Under the pieces are notes generated by a model. It did no database searches and was not told where the DNA came from. It saw only the letters and a list, made by a program, of their open reading frames with translations. A program made the translations under genes and the position numbers. A stretch of DNA of 64,000 bases. Source: DATFVA01 sp963721075 (GTDB lineage: Bacteria > Bacteroidota > Ignavibacteria > Ignavibacteriales > Ignavibacteriaceae). Where the stretch lies: assembly GCA_963721075.1 (NCBI GenBank), contig CAVRHV010000007.1:124001-188000 (forward strand), given 5' to 3'. Shown piece after piece: positions 45,767-54,226 of the stretch; within the stretch, counting starts at the first letter, position 1, and each line of letters starts with the position of its first letter.

Positions 45767-46216
45767 TTAAATCTTTTTGATTGAGCCGCCAGCAGCTTCA
45801 ATTTTTTCCTGGGCGGACTTACTAAAAGCATTAGCTTCAACCTGTAATTTAGCTTTAAGTTCACCTGTACCTAAAATCTTAACAGGCTGATCTTTCTTCT
45901 TTACCAGGCCGAACTTTCTTAAACTCTCGGGGTTTACAACCTTCTCTTTAGCATCAGCTAGCTTTTGTAAATCCTGAACATTAACAACCTGGTACTCTAC
46001 CCTGAATATATTGGTAAATCCAAATTTAGGAACTCTTCTCTGAAGAGGCATCTGACCACCCTCAAACCAGGCTTTTTTCTTAGCACCGGATCTTGAAAGC
46101 TGACCATTCATACCACGCGCTGCTGTTTTTCCGTGCCCTGAACCCGGGCCGCGGCCAACACGTTTTTTATTCTTCTTCGAACCCTCTGCGTACTTTAAAT
46201 TGCTTAAAATATCCAT
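45767..46216 (-). CDS. rplO: 50S ribosomal protein L15
   Basis: 149 aa. The N-terminal RVGRGPGSGHGKTAARGMNG and GQMPLQRRVPKFGF are conserved. Late-assembling 23S rRNA binder. 12 bp after rpmD. Confidence 0.97.
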   Translation of the reverse strand: MDILSNLKYAEGSKKNKKRVGRGPGSGHGKTAARGMNGQLSRSGAKKKAWFEGGQMPLQRRVPKFGFTNIFRVEYQVVNVQDLQKLADAKEKVVNPESLRKFGLVKKKDQPVKILGTGELKAKLQVEANAFSKSAQEKIEAAGGSIKKI

Positions 46217-46228
46217 CTTAAAACCTTA

Positions 46229-46414
46229 TTACTCTTTAATTTCTTCTACTTTAACCAGGTGTGAAACCTTATTTATCATTCCTCTTATCTGAGGAGTATC
46301 ATTATGTATTTTAACCCAATTCGGTCTTCCCAGTCCTAAAGCCTCAATAGTTAATTTCTGGGTTTTAGGTCTGTCAATCACGCTTCTGGTTTGAGTTATT
46401 CTCAATTTGCTCAT
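46229..46414 (-). CDS. rpmD: 50S ribosomal protein L30
   Basis: 61 aa from the ATG at 46414 (MSKLRITQTRSVIDRPKTQK); GAGG lies 6 bp upstream, while the alternative ATGs at 46426 and 46417 overlap that site. Conserved LGRPNWVKIHNDTPQIRGMI follows. Standard position after rpsE. Confidence 0.93.
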   Translation of the reverse strand: MSKLRITQTRSVIDRPKTQKLTIEALGLGRPNWVKIHNDTPQIRGMINKVSHLVKVEEIKE

Positions 46415-46422
46415 CATCAGCC

Positions 46423-46932
46423 TCATTTAGAACTAAATAAATCTTGAGTTGTAATTCCTCTTTTACGGGCCATCTTCCTGGCATCGATCAGGCTTAATAA
46501 TCCATTAAGAGTTGCTTTAACCTGGTTGTGAGGATTACTTGAACCGAGTGATTTAGTAAGTATATCCTGAACACCTGCAGCTTCAAGTACAGCTCTCACG
46601 CCGCCGCCGGCAATAAGTCCGGTACCGGGTGATGCTGGTTTAAGCAGAACCCTGCCCGCTCCGTACTTTCCGATAATCTCGTGTGCAATCGTTCCTTTTA
46701 TAACCGAAACCTTCACAAGGCTCTTCTTGGCATCGTCAATTCCTTTTGATATCGCATCGGTAACTTCATTTGCCTTACCCAGGCCGACTCCTACAGTACC
46801 TTCTCCATTCCCAACTACAACAATCGCATTAAAGCTGAACCTACGTCCGCCTTTCACCACCTTAGCAACACGATTTATGTGAACGACCTTTTCCTTTAAG
46901 CCTTCAATCTCGTTTGACTTTACAGATTTCAA
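46423..46932 (-). CDS. rpsE: 30S ribosomal protein S5
   Basis: 169 aa from a TTG start preceded by GGAGAAG. Double-stranded RNA-binding part KEKVVHINRVAKVVKGGRRF and C-terminal VRAVLEAAGVQDILTKSLGS. Important for decoding accuracy. It is separated from rplR by a tRNA-Gln gene, which is unusual. Confidence 0.97.
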   Translation of the reverse strand: MKSVKSNEIEGLKEKVVHINRVAKVVKGGRRFSFNAIVVVGNGEGTVGVGLGKANEVTDAISKGIDDAKKSLVKVSVIKGTIAHEIIGKYGAGRVLLKPASPGTGLIAGGGVRAVLEAAGVQDILTKSLGSSNPHNQVKATLNGLLSLIDARKMARKRGITTQDLFSSK

Positions 46933-46993
46933 ATTTCTTCTCCGAACTTCTTTTATTTTCTTACTTAAAATACCAGGTTATTTAATTTCGTTG

Positions 46994-47064
46994 CTGCCGG
47001 AAGAGGATTCGAACCTCTACAGACGCCTCCAAAGGGCGTAGTCCTACCATTAGACGATCCGGCA
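46994..47064 (-). tRNA. tRNA-Gln (anticodon UUG)
   Basis: 71 nt. Acceptor TGCCGGA pairs with TCCGGCA; G73 and U1-A72 are typical of tRNA-Gln. The D arm contains TAATGGTAGGA. The anticodon stem ACGCC/GGCGT encloses the loop CTTTGGA, with anticodon TTG. The T arm has AGAGGTTCGAATCCTCT. CCA is not encoded (CAA follows). It lies 6 bp after the rplR stop and 61 bp before rpsE, inside the spc operon, and so is probably processed from the operon transcript. Confidence 0.95.
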
Positions 47065-47070
47065 ACATTT

Positions 47071-47436
47071 CTAAAATTTTAATCCTGCTTCTCTGGCGCC
47101 TTCAGCAACTGCCTGAACGCGGCCATGATACCGGTAACCGTTGCGGTCAAAGACCACCGTATTTATATTCTGTTCCAGTGCCTTTTTTGCAATATAACTT
47201 CCAACGGTTTTACTGCGCTGAATTTTCCCTTTGGTTTTCTTCAAATCATCTGCCAGTTCTTTTGTTAAAGAAGAAGCAGAAATGAGGGTTTTTCCGGTAG
47301 TATCATCAATAATTTGGGCGTAAATATTATCCAGGCTCCGGTAAATCGTAAGCCGGGGCCTTTCAGGAGTACCGGAAATAACTTTCCTGATTTTTGTCTT
47401 TGAACGAACTCTTTTATTCTTATTTCTATTAATCAT
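47071..47436 (-). CDS. rplR: 50S ribosomal protein L18
   Basis: 121 aa. Basic N-terminus, then GTPERPRLTIYRSLDNIYAQ and the C-terminal FDRNGYRYHGRVQAVAEGAR. Carries 5S rRNA with L5. Followed immediately by tRNA-Gln. Confidence 0.97.
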   Translation of the reverse strand: MINRNKNKRVRSKTKIRKVISGTPERPRLTIYRSLDNIYAQIIDDTTGKTLISASSLTKELADDLKKTKGKIQRSKTVGSYIAKKALEQNINTVVFDRNGYRYHGRVQAVAEGAREAGLKF

Positions 47437-47458
47437 TTCCTAAATATCTCCAATAAAA

Positions 47459-47998
47459 TTATTTACCAGCAGTTTTACCGGCTTTTCTCACGATTTGTTC
47501 ATCTGAATATTTAATGCCTTTACCTTTATAAGGTTCTGGTTTCCTGATAGATCTTATTTTGGAGGCTACCATACCGACAAGCTGTTTATCAATCCCGGAA
47601 ATAACAATCTGAGTCTGTGTCGGAGTCTGCAGGGTTATTCCATCCGGAGGAATAAAGTAAATAGGATGCGAAAAACCGATATTAAGAAGCAGGTTCTTGC
47701 CTTTCAGCTCCGCCCTGTATCCCACACCAACTATATCAAGCGTTTTCTGGTAAGCTTCGGTAACGCCTTGTACCATATTCTGAATTAATGCCCGGCTTAA
47801 ACCATGAAGAGCCTTAATTTCTTTTGTATCGTTCGGCCTTGTTACAGTTAATTCACTGTCTTTTATTTCGATGCTGATCCTTGGATCAAAGGTACCTTCA
47901 AGTTCACCTTTAGGACCTTTAACTTTTACAGAGTTACCTTTGTGATCAATAGTAACTCCTTTAGGAATCATTACAGGTTTTTTACCAATTCTTGACAC
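47459..47998 (-). CDS. rplF: 50S ribosomal protein L6
   Basis: 179 aa with two related alpha/beta domains: MSRIGKKPVMIPKGVTIDHK and the C-terminal RKPEPYKGKGIKYSDEQIVR signature. Near the sarcin-ricin loop. 23 bp after rpsH. Confidence 0.97.
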   Translation of the reverse strand: MSRIGKKPVMIPKGVTIDHKGNSVKVKGPKGELEGTFDPRISIEIKDSELTVTRPNDTKEIKALHGLSRALIQNMVQGVTEAYQKTLDIVGVGYRAELKGKNLLLNIGFSHPIYFIPPDGITLQTPTQTQIVISGIDKQLVGMVASKIRSIRKPEPYKGKGIKYSDEQIVRKAGKTAGK

Positions 47999-48021
47999 TT
48001 TTCAAACTCCATTCAATAAAT

Positions 48022-48417
48022 TTACCAGATATAACAAACTATTTCACCGCCGACTGATTGCGTCCTGGCATCTTTATCCGTCAGCAGGCCTTTGGGTGTA
48101 GAAATAACTGCAACACCTAATCCATTTAAAACTCTGGGTAAATCGTTAGAATTTTTATAGACACGGAGACCAGGTTTGCTGATTCTTTTTAAACCGCTTA
48201 TTGCAGGAGAACCGTTGCTGTATTTCAGTTCAACTCTGATTAAATTCTGTTTATTGTCTTCAACAATTGAGTAATCTTTTATAAAATTCTGACTTTTCAG
48301 AATTTCAGCAAGACTTTTTTTCATATTCGAAGCAGGGATATCCACCCTGAGTTTTCTAGCTTTTGATGCATTTCTGATTCTTGTTAAAAAATCTGCTATG
48401 GGATCAGTGACTGCCAT
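48022..48417 (-). CDS. rpsH: 30S ribosomal protein S8
   Basis: 131 aa. MAVTDPIADFLTRIRNASKA and the C-terminal GVAVISTPKGLLTDKDARTQ, GGEIVCYIW. In other bacteria it represses the spc operon. 10 bp after rpsN. Confidence 0.97.
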   Translation of the reverse strand: MAVTDPIADFLTRIRNASKARKLRVDIPASNMKKSLAEILKSQNFIKDYSIVEDNKQNLIRVELKYSNGSPAISGLKRISKPGLRVYKNSNDLPRVLNGLGVAVISTPKGLLTDKDARTQSVGGEIVCYIW

Positions 48418-48427
48418 TATTTCTCCT

Positions 48428-48697
48428 TTACCAACTTGACTTCTTTAATCCGGGAATTTCACCTTTAAGGGCCATTTCCCTCAACACTAACCTCGACACT
48501 CCGAATTTACGATGATATCCGCGTGCTCTTCCTGTAAACATACATCTGTTATGAAGCCGCACGGGTGAAGCATTCTTAGGAATTTTCTGCAATTCATCAT
48601 AATCGCCTTTTTCTTTCAACTCTTCCCTTAACTTCGCATACTTTTCAACCATTCTGCGTCTTTTCTCTTCTCTTGCAATAAGACTTTTTCGAGCCAT
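48428..48697 (-). CDS. rpsN: 30S ribosomal protein S14
   Basis: 89 aa, the long zinc-free form (no CxxC pairs). NASPVRLHNRCMFTGRARGY and the C-terminal FGVSRLVLREMALKGEIPGL are conserved. S4 and L36 here are zinc forms, so the organism mixes both types. Confidence 0.96.
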   Translation of the reverse strand: MARKSLIAREEKRRRMVEKYAKLREELKEKGDYDELQKIPKNASPVRLHNRCMFTGRARGYHRKFGVSRLVLREMALKGEIPGLKKSSW

Positions 48698-48708
48698 TAA
48701 TTCTCCTG

Positions 48709-49371
48709 TTAAGCTGTTTTAATCTCTTTTTTTCTAAATGGAAATCCGAATGACTGAAGCAGTTCATAAGCTTCATTATCGGACTGAGCAGTGGTAACAA
48801 TAGTAATATCCATTCCCATTACTTTCCCGATTTTGTCTACATTTATTTCCGGGAAAATAATCTGTTCTTTTATTCCTAACGAATAATTTCCTCTGCCGTC
48901 GAACGATTTATCAGATAAACCTCTGAAATCTCTTACTCTCGGCAGTGCAATGTTTACAAGTCTGTCAAGGAATTCATACATTCTTTCTTTGCGAAGAGTT
49001 ACCATAGCGCCGATATTTACACCCTGCCTCAACTTAAAATTCGATATCGCTTTTTTAGCCTTACGAATGCTGGGTTTCTGACCCGTTATGGTCTCTAATT
49101 CCTTAACAGCTTCATCCAGTATTTTTGGATCGGTTACTGCATCGCCAACGCCCATATTAACCACAATCTTATGAAGATGGGGAACCTGCATTACGCTCTT
49201 GTACCCGAATTTTTTCATAAGATCAGGAACAATATCTTTTTTATACGTGTCAGCAAGCCTCGTCTTAATTTTAATCTGCGGTGCCGGAGCTGCTGCTTTC
49301 GCTTCCTTACCTTTTTTAGCGGCCTTCGGTTGCTTAGCCTCTGTTTCTTTTTTCGTTTTCTTTTCAGCCAT
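48709..49371 (-). CDS. rplE: 50S ribosomal protein L5 with N-terminal extension
   Basis: 220 aa, about 40 longer than usual. Residues 1-38 are a Lys/Ala/Glu-rich extension (KQPKAAKKGKEAKAAAPAPQ); the L5 core begins near RLADTYKKDIVPDLMKKFGY. VPHLHKIVVNMGVG and GVNIGAMVTLRKERMYEFLD are conserved. L5 binds 5S rRNA. No internal ATG would trim the extension at the right place. Confidence 0.96.
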   Translation of the reverse strand: MAEKKTKKETEAKQPKAAKKGKEAKAAAPAPQIKIKTRLADTYKKDIVPDLMKKFGYKSVMQVPHLHKIVVNMGVGDAVTDPKILDEAVKELETITGQKPSIRKAKKAISNFKLRQGVNIGAMVTLRKERMYEFLDRLVNIALPRVRDFRGLSDKSFDGRGNYSLGIKEQIIFPEINVDKIGKVMGMDITIVTTAQSDNEAYELLQSFGFPFRKKEIKTA

Positions 49372-49405
49372 TTCTACTAATTCGCTTTAAGGTGATTATA
49401 AAAAA

Positions 49406-49729
49406 TTAAACCATTTCTCCGGTGGATCTGCTTATACGAGCTCTTTTCTTTTTACCGGTGTTCTCATCCAGGATAACCTGTGAACCAAGTCGTGTTGGTT
49501 CATTAGTCTTAGGATCAAGCAGCATAACATTGGAAGCATTAATCGGAGCTTCTTTTTCAATGATACCGCCCTGAGGGCTTTTCTGACTAGGTTTTGTATG
49601 TCTTTTCCTAAGATTAATTCCTTCAACGATAACCCGGTTATTTTTAGGAAAAACTTTCAGTACTTTCCCTGTTTTTCCGTTATCATTACCGGAAATAACC
49701 ATTACATTGTCATTTTTACGAATTTTCAT
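49406..49729 (-). CDS. rplX: 50S ribosomal protein L24
   Basis: 107 aa with a KOW motif: NDNVMVISGNDNGKTGKVLK, then VIVEGINLRKRHTKPSQKSP. Assembly initiator of the 50S subunit. 34 bp before rplE. Confidence 0.97.
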   Translation of the reverse strand: MKIRKNDNVMVISGNDNGKTGKVLKVFPKNNRVIVEGINLRKRHTKPSQKSPQGGIIEKEAPINASNVMLLDPKTNEPTRLGSQVILDENTGKKKRARISRSTGEMV

Positions 49730-49743
49730 TTTTCATCCAATTC

Positions 49744-50112
49744 TTATAAAACTTCAGGTGCTAATGAAACAATTTTCATAAATTGTTTTTCTCTTAATTC
49801 TCTGGCGACAGGACCAAAAATACGTGTACCTTTAGGCTCATTCATATTATTTATCAAAACTGCAGCGTTTTCGTCAAATCTGATATAAGAACCATCTTTT
49901 CTTCTAACTTCTTTTTTTGTTCTAACAATAACCGCTCGTGAAACTTCACCTTTTTTAACAGTCCCGTTAGGAATAGCAGTTTTTACTGTAACTACAATAA
50001 GGTCGCCCACGCTGGCATATTTTCTTCCGCTGCCGCCAAGTACACGGATGCATCTGACTTTTTTTGCGCCGGAGTTATCGGCAACCACAAGATTTGTTTC
50101 TTCCTGTATCAT
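49744..50112 (-). CDS. rplN: 50S ribosomal protein L14
   Basis: 122 aa. MIQEETNLVVADNSGAKKVR and the C-terminal GTRIFGPVARELREKQFMKI are nearly invariant. 14 bp after rpsQ. Confidence 0.98.
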   Translation of the reverse strand: MIQEETNLVVADNSGAKKVRCIRVLGGSGRKYASVGDLIVVTVKTAIPNGTVKKGEVSRAVIVRTKKEVRRKDGSYIRFDENAAVLINNMNEPKGTRIFGPVARELREKQFMKIVSLAPEVL

Positions 50113-50126
50113 TTTCTCCTGTTCCT

Positions 50127-50384
50127 TTACTTGGCTTTTTCAACAATTTCTACAAGACGCCATCTTTTCTTTGAGCTCAGGGGGCGTGTTTCCATTATTT
50201 TTACTTTATCGCCTATGGTGCATTCACTTTTTTCATCGTGAGCCATAAGGTTTGTCGTCTTTTTATAATATTTATTATAAAGAGGATGAGGAACTCTTCT
50301 TTCAATTGCTACAGTAATGGTCTTCTGCATTTTATTACTAACAACAATTCCTATCCTTGTTTTTCTTAATGGACGCTGTTCCAT
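50127..50384 (-). CDS. rpsQ: 30S ribosomal protein S17
   Basis: 85 aa OB-fold protein. RKTRIGIVVSNKMQKTITVA and GDKVKIMETRPLSSKKRWRL. Directly abuts rpmC. Confidence 0.97.
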   Translation of the reverse strand: MEQRPLRKTRIGIVVSNKMQKTITVAIERRVPHPLYNKYYKKTTNLMAHDEKSECTIGDKVKIMETRPLSSKKRWRLVEIVEKAK

Positions 50385-50612
50385 TTACGCCTCAACTCCT
50401 TCTTTTTTCTCAGACCTGGCTTCAGCCATTTCTCTTTCTTTGAGAACAGTTTTCAGTTTAGCAATATCTTTCTTTGCAAGACCAAGTTTGGCAGTATTAG
50501 TTAACTGTTTTAACTGATGAGCAAACCTTAAATCAACTATATTTCTTTCTTCTTCCTCAATTCGCTTTCTAAGCTCCTCGGTCTTCATTTCTCTTATTTC
50601 ATGAATTTTCAT
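50385..50612 (-). CDS. rpmC: 50S ribosomal protein L29
   Basis: 75 aa two-helix protein: EIREMKTEELRKRIEEEERN, then LRFAHQLKQLTNTAKLGLAK. Near the exit tunnel. The charged tail KKEGVEA is a short extension. Confidence 0.96.
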   Translation of the reverse strand: MKIHEIREMKTEELRKRIEEEERNIVDLRFAHQLKQLTNTAKLGLAKKDIAKLKTVLKEREMAEARSEKKEGVEA

Positions 50613-50624
50613 TAAAACACCTCA

Positions 50625-51041
50625 TTAACTTAAATCTGGTCTTGAAACAACTTTAGTTTTAATCGGCAGTTTATACGAACAAAGTTTCAAAGCTTCCTCT
50701 GCCAGTTCTTTTGATACTCCGGACACCTCGAATAACACTCTTCCCGGTTTTACAACTGCCACCCAGAATTCAGGTGCGCCTTTACCTTTACCCATCCTCG
50801 TCTCAAGAGGTTTCTTTGAAACCGGTTTATCTGGGAATATTCTGATCCATACTTTACCGTCACGTTTCATTTTTCTTGACAGGGCAACACGGCAGGCTTC
50901 AATCTGTCTGCTTGTTATCCAGTGAGGCTCCATAGCTTTCAGTCCGTAATCACCGAAGGATACACGGCTTCCTTTATAAGCCTTACCGGCCATCCTTCCG
51001 CGCTGGGCTTTTCTGTACTTTACTCTTTTGGGCATTAACAT
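50625..51041 (-). CDS. rplP: 50S ribosomal protein L16
   Basis: 138 aa. MLMPKRVKYRKAQRGRMAGK, ITSRQIEACRVALSRKMKRD and GKGKGAPEFWVAVVKPGRVL. Positions tRNA in the A site. The ATG at 51041 follows GGAG; a second ATG two codons on is possible. Confidence 0.97.
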   Translation of the reverse strand: MLMPKRVKYRKAQRGRMAGKAYKGSRVSFGDYGLKAMEPHWITSRQIEACRVALSRKMKRDGKVWIRIFPDKPVSKKPLETRMGKGKGAPEFWVAVVKPGRVLFEVSGVSKELAEEALKLCSYKLPIKTKVVSRPDLS

Positions 51042-51065
51042 AATTAAAAACTCCGGATATCTTTA

Positions 51066-51707
51066 TTAATCAGTAACTCTTTTACCAAGGATCTCTCCAC
51101 GGCAAATCCAAACTTTAATTCCAATTGAGCCGTATATGGTTTCAGCTCTGCCATTTGCGTAATCAATGTCAGCTCTCAGGGTATGCAGAGGAATTCTACC
51201 TTCCTTGTACTGTTCAGTTCTTGCCATTTCAGCACCGCCTAAACGTCCTGCGCACATAATTCTAATCCCTTCGGCGCCCATTCTCATAGCTGCTGTGATT
51301 GCCATTTTCATGGCTCTTCTGAAGGATACTCTTCCCTGCAGCTGGCTGGCTATATTTTCTGCAACCAGGAAAGCATCAAGCTCAGGTCTTTTTATCTCTG
51401 ATATCTGTACCTTAACTTCCTTATCTGTAACCTGCTTCAATTCCTGTTCAAGCTGGGTAATTTCCTTACCGCTTTTTCCTATAACAACGCCGGGGCGTGA
51501 TGTATGTATTGTAAGAATAATGTTTTTGGAGGTTCTGTCGATAACAATACGTGAAATGCCTGCTTTTTTCAAGCGGTTTCTTATGTATGCTCTCAGTTTT
51601 TCGTCTTCTTTAAGCTTGGGAGCGTAACTTTTATTTTCATACCAATTAGAGTCCCATCCTCTGATGATTCCAACTCTTAACCCGATAGGGTTTGTTTTCT
51701 GTCCCAA
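51066..51707 (-). CDS. rpsC: 30S ribosomal protein S3
   Basis: 213 aa. The KH domain (RPGVVIGKSGKEITQLEQEL) and C-terminal domain (MRMGAEGIRIMCAGRLGGAE, ARTEQYKEGRIPLHTLRADI) are intact. Lines the mRNA entry. 18 bp after rplV. Confidence 0.98.
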   Translation of the reverse strand: MGQKTNPIGLRVGIIRGWDSNWYENKSYAPKLKEDEKLRAYIRNRLKKAGISRIVIDRTSKNIILTIHTSRPGVVIGKSGKEITQLEQELKQVTDKEVKVQISEIKRPELDAFLVAENIASQLQGRVSFRRAMKMAITAAMRMGAEGIRIMCAGRLGGAEMARTEQYKEGRIPLHTLRADIDYANGRAETIYGSIGIKVWICRGEILGKRVTD

Positions 51708-51725
51708 AAATTAACCTCCTAAAAA

Positions 51726-52070
51726 TTATGCTTTAGTTGCTACTACAATTGTTAAATGACAAGATCTTTTTCTTATCCTGTAAGCTCTGCCCATAGGAGC
51801 AGGCGAAATCCTTTTCAATGTTGGTCCCTGGTTAACAAAAGCCTCCTTTACGAAAAGGTCAGCAGGATCAATCCTGGTTGAATCGTCCAGGTTCATAATA
51901 TTTGAAACAGCCGATCTGAGTGTTTTCTCTGCATCTTTTGAAGCATGTTTCGTAGAAAAATGCAGGACTTCAATTGCTTTTTCAACTGAAACGCCTCGGA
52001 TCAGGTCGACAACCAGTCTCATTTTCCTGGGAGATGAACCAATATATCTGTTTATTGCTTTTGCTTCCAT
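51726..52070 (-). CDS. rplV: 50S ribosomal protein L22
   Basis: 114 aa from the ATG at 52070 (MEAKAINRYIGSSPRKMRLV). The frame is open back to 52160, but that part overlaps rpsS and is not L22-like. The tunnel hairpin lies near RISPAPMGRAYRIRKRSCHL. 22 bp after rpsS. Confidence 0.95.
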   Translation of the reverse strand: MEAKAINRYIGSSPRKMRLVVDLIRGVSVEKAIEVLHFSTKHASKDAEKTLRSAVSNIMNLDDSTRIDPADLFVKEAFVNQGPTLKRISPAPMGRAYRIRKRSCHLTIVVATKA

Positions 52071-52092
52071 TCCTTTAAAATCCTCGTTATGT

Positions 52093-52380
52093 TTACTTTG
52101 CCTTTGAAGCTTTTTCTGCTTTTGTTCCCGGATGTCCTCTGAAAATACGAGTCGGTGCAAATTCGCCTAATTTATGTCCGACCATATTTTCGGTTATATA
52201 CACGGGAATCATTTTGTTACCATTATGCACAGCTATTGTATGACCTACAAAATCAGGTATAATGGTTGATGAACGCGACCAGGTTTTAATAATTTTCTTT
52301 TGATTGGTTTCGTTCAGCTTGTTTATTTTGTCAGCCAGTTTAATATCTACAAACGGACCTTTTTTTACCGATCTTGGCAT
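52093..52380 (-). CDS. rpsS: 30S ribosomal protein S19
   Basis: 95 aa. MPRSVKKGPFVDIKLADKIN, TWSRSSTIIPDFVGHTIAVH and GHKLGEFAPTRIFRGHPG are conserved. Head protein of the 30S subunit. 8 bp after rplB. Confidence 0.98.
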   Translation of the reverse strand: MPRSVKKGPFVDIKLADKINKLNETNQKKIIKTWSRSSTIIPDFVGHTIAVHNGNKMIPVYITENMVGHKLGEFAPTRIFRGHPGTKAEKASKAK

Positions 52381-52388
52381 ACAGCTCT

Positions 52389-53216
52389 CTACTTATTACG
52401 TCTTTTAATAATTAACTTATTTGATTCTTTTTTGTGTTTCCTGGTTTTCAGACCTTTGGCTTTTTGTCCCCATGGAGAAACCGGGTGACCGCCGCCTGAA
52501 GTCTTTCCTTCGCCTCCGCCCATCGGGTGATCTACAGGGTTCATTGCAACACCTCTAACATAAGGTCTTTTTCCAAGCCATCTTGTTCTGCCGGCTTTAC
52601 CCAGGTCGATATTTTCCTGTTCGGAATTTCCAACAGATCCGTAAGTAGCCATACAATCAAGTCTTATCAACCTAACTTCACCTGAAGGCATCTTAAGCTG
52701 AGCATAGCTTCCTTCTTTTGCCAGCAGCTGAATCGATGAGCCTGCACTTCTTCCTATCTGTCCGCCTTTTCCCGGTTTTATTTCAACATTGTGAACAAAA
52801 CTTCCAAGAGGCATCTCTTTTAAAGGCAGCGAGTTTCCTATAGAAATCTCACTTCCTGAACCGGAAGAAACAGTATCTCCAACTTTTAATCCTTCGGGAG
52901 CCAGAATATATCTTTTTTCACCATCTGCATAATGAAGCAGTGCAATCCTGGAAGTTCTGTTAGGATCGTACTCTATGGAGAATACTTTAGCCGGAACGCC
53001 ATGTTTATCTCTTTTAAAATCGATGATCCTATATCTTCTCTTATGACCGCCGCCAATATGCCGGGCAGTTACTCTTCCCTTATTATTTCTTCCGCCGCTC
53101 TTTCTCAAAGCGGTAGTCAGAGATTTTTCAGGAGTAGACTTAGTAATCTCATCAAAAGAAGATTTTGAACTGAATCTTGATCCCGGAGTTACTGGTTTTA
53201 ATTTTTTAATAGCCAT
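52389..53216 (-). CDS. rplB: 50S ribosomal protein L2
   Basis: 275 aa. RVTARHIGGGHKRRYRIIDF, the central GRSAGSSIQLLAKEGSYAQL and the catalytic-region MNPVDHPMGGGEGKTSGG are present. Essential for peptidyl transfer. Confidence 0.98.
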   Translation of the reverse strand: MAIKKLKPVTPGSRFSSKSSFDEITKSTPEKSLTTALRKSGGRNNKGRVTARHIGGGHKRRYRIIDFKRDKHGVPAKVFSIEYDPNRTSRIALLHYADGEKRYILAPEGLKVGDTVSSGSGSEISIGNSLPLKEMPLGSFVHNVEIKPGKGGQIGRSAGSSIQLLAKEGSYAQLKMPSGEVRLIRLDCMATYGSVGNSEQENIDLGKAGRTRWLGKRPYVRGVAMNPVDHPMGGGEGKTSGGGHPVSPWGQKAKGLKTRKHKKESNKLIIKRRNK

Positions 53217-53236
53217 TTATAAAATCCTTATTCTCT

Positions 53237-53533
53237 CTAAACTTGCTCAAACAATTCTATTGTTTCGCCTTCTTTAAGCGTTACAATTGCTTTTTTGAAT
53301 TTTGCGGTCTTTCCGGTAAACCTGCCGCTTTTTCTGAACTGGGTTTTTGTTTTACCGCTGTGATTCATTGTTTTTACTTCTGTAACGTGTACATTAAACT
53401 TCTGCTCAATTGCTTTAGCAATTTCTACTTTATTTGATTTAGGATTAACAATGAATCCATATTTACCAGGCTGATCCGCAGAAATATTAGTCATTTTTTC
53501 GGTTATTAAAGGACGAATTAAAACATTATGCAT
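53237..53533 (-). CDS. rplW: 50S ribosomal protein L23
   Basis: 98 aa. VLIRPLITEKMTNISADQPG and VNPKSNKVEIAKAIEQKFNV. Docking site for trigger factor and SRP at the exit tunnel. Overlaps rplD by 8 bp. Confidence 0.96.
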   Translation of the reverse strand: MHNVLIRPLITEKMTNISADQPGKYGFIVNPKSNKVEIAKAIEQKFNVHVTEVKTMNHSGKTKTQFRKSGRFTGKTAKFKKAIVTLKEGETIELFEQV

Positions 53534-54179
53534 CGGTTTCTACCTTTCCGCCATTTCCGAAGGTTTTGGAGATTACGTTAACAGCACCTTCCTGCAGGAC
53601 TAAAATCTGGTTATTAAGAATATCATAAGTTGAAGCTTTATCGGCTTCAAGCACTTTCACTTTCGGAATATTTCTTCCTGCCTTATATACGCTGGTTTGA
53701 TTTCCGTTAGTCAGAAGCAATACCTTTTTACCTTCAGCGTTCAATGCCTGAAGAATATTGATAAATTCCTTTGTTTTGGGAGTATCGAAATTAAAATCTT
53801 CAACAATCATCAGCTGTTCATCCTTAACTTTCGAGCTAAGGGCAGAAGTTCTTGCAAGCCGTTTAACTTTTTTAGGTAAATCCTGACGATAATCCCTTGG
53901 TCTGGGACCGAAAATGGTTCCGCCGCCAACCCATAAAGGTGAACGAGTTGTACCTGCACGGGCACCGCCTCTTCCCTTTTGTTTCCAGGGTTTTTTACCG
54001 CCGCCTCTAACCTCGCCTCTTTCTTTTGCTTTATGTGTTCCCTGCCTCTGGTTTGCGAGATAAGATTTCACGGATAAATACATTGCATGACTGTTTGGCT
54101 CAACTCCGAATATTTCATCAGACAAATCAATTTGTCTGCCTGTAGAAGAACCATCTATTTTTAATACATCAATTTTCAT
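53526..54179 (-). CDS. rplD: 50S ribosomal protein L4
   Basis: 217 aa. The tunnel loop region KKPWKQKGRGGARAGTTRSP and VGGGTIFGPRPRDYRQDLPK are typical. In some bacteria it autoregulates the S10 operon. 47 bp after rplC. Confidence 0.97.
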   Translation of the reverse strand: MKIDVLKIDGSSTGRQIDLSDEIFGVEPNSHAMYLSVKSYLANQRQGTHKAKERGEVRGGGKKPWKQKGRGGARAGTTRSPLWVGGGTIFGPRPRDYRQDLPKKVKRLARTSALSSKVKDEQLMIVEDFNFDTPKTKEFINILQALNAEGKKVLLLTNGNQTSVYKAGRNIPKVKVLEADKASTYDILNNQILVLQEGAVNVISKTFGNGGKVETDA

Positions 54180-54226
54180 TTTTATACCAAAATTACTTCT
54201 GTTTGTTCAGCCTGTCTTTACCAGGT

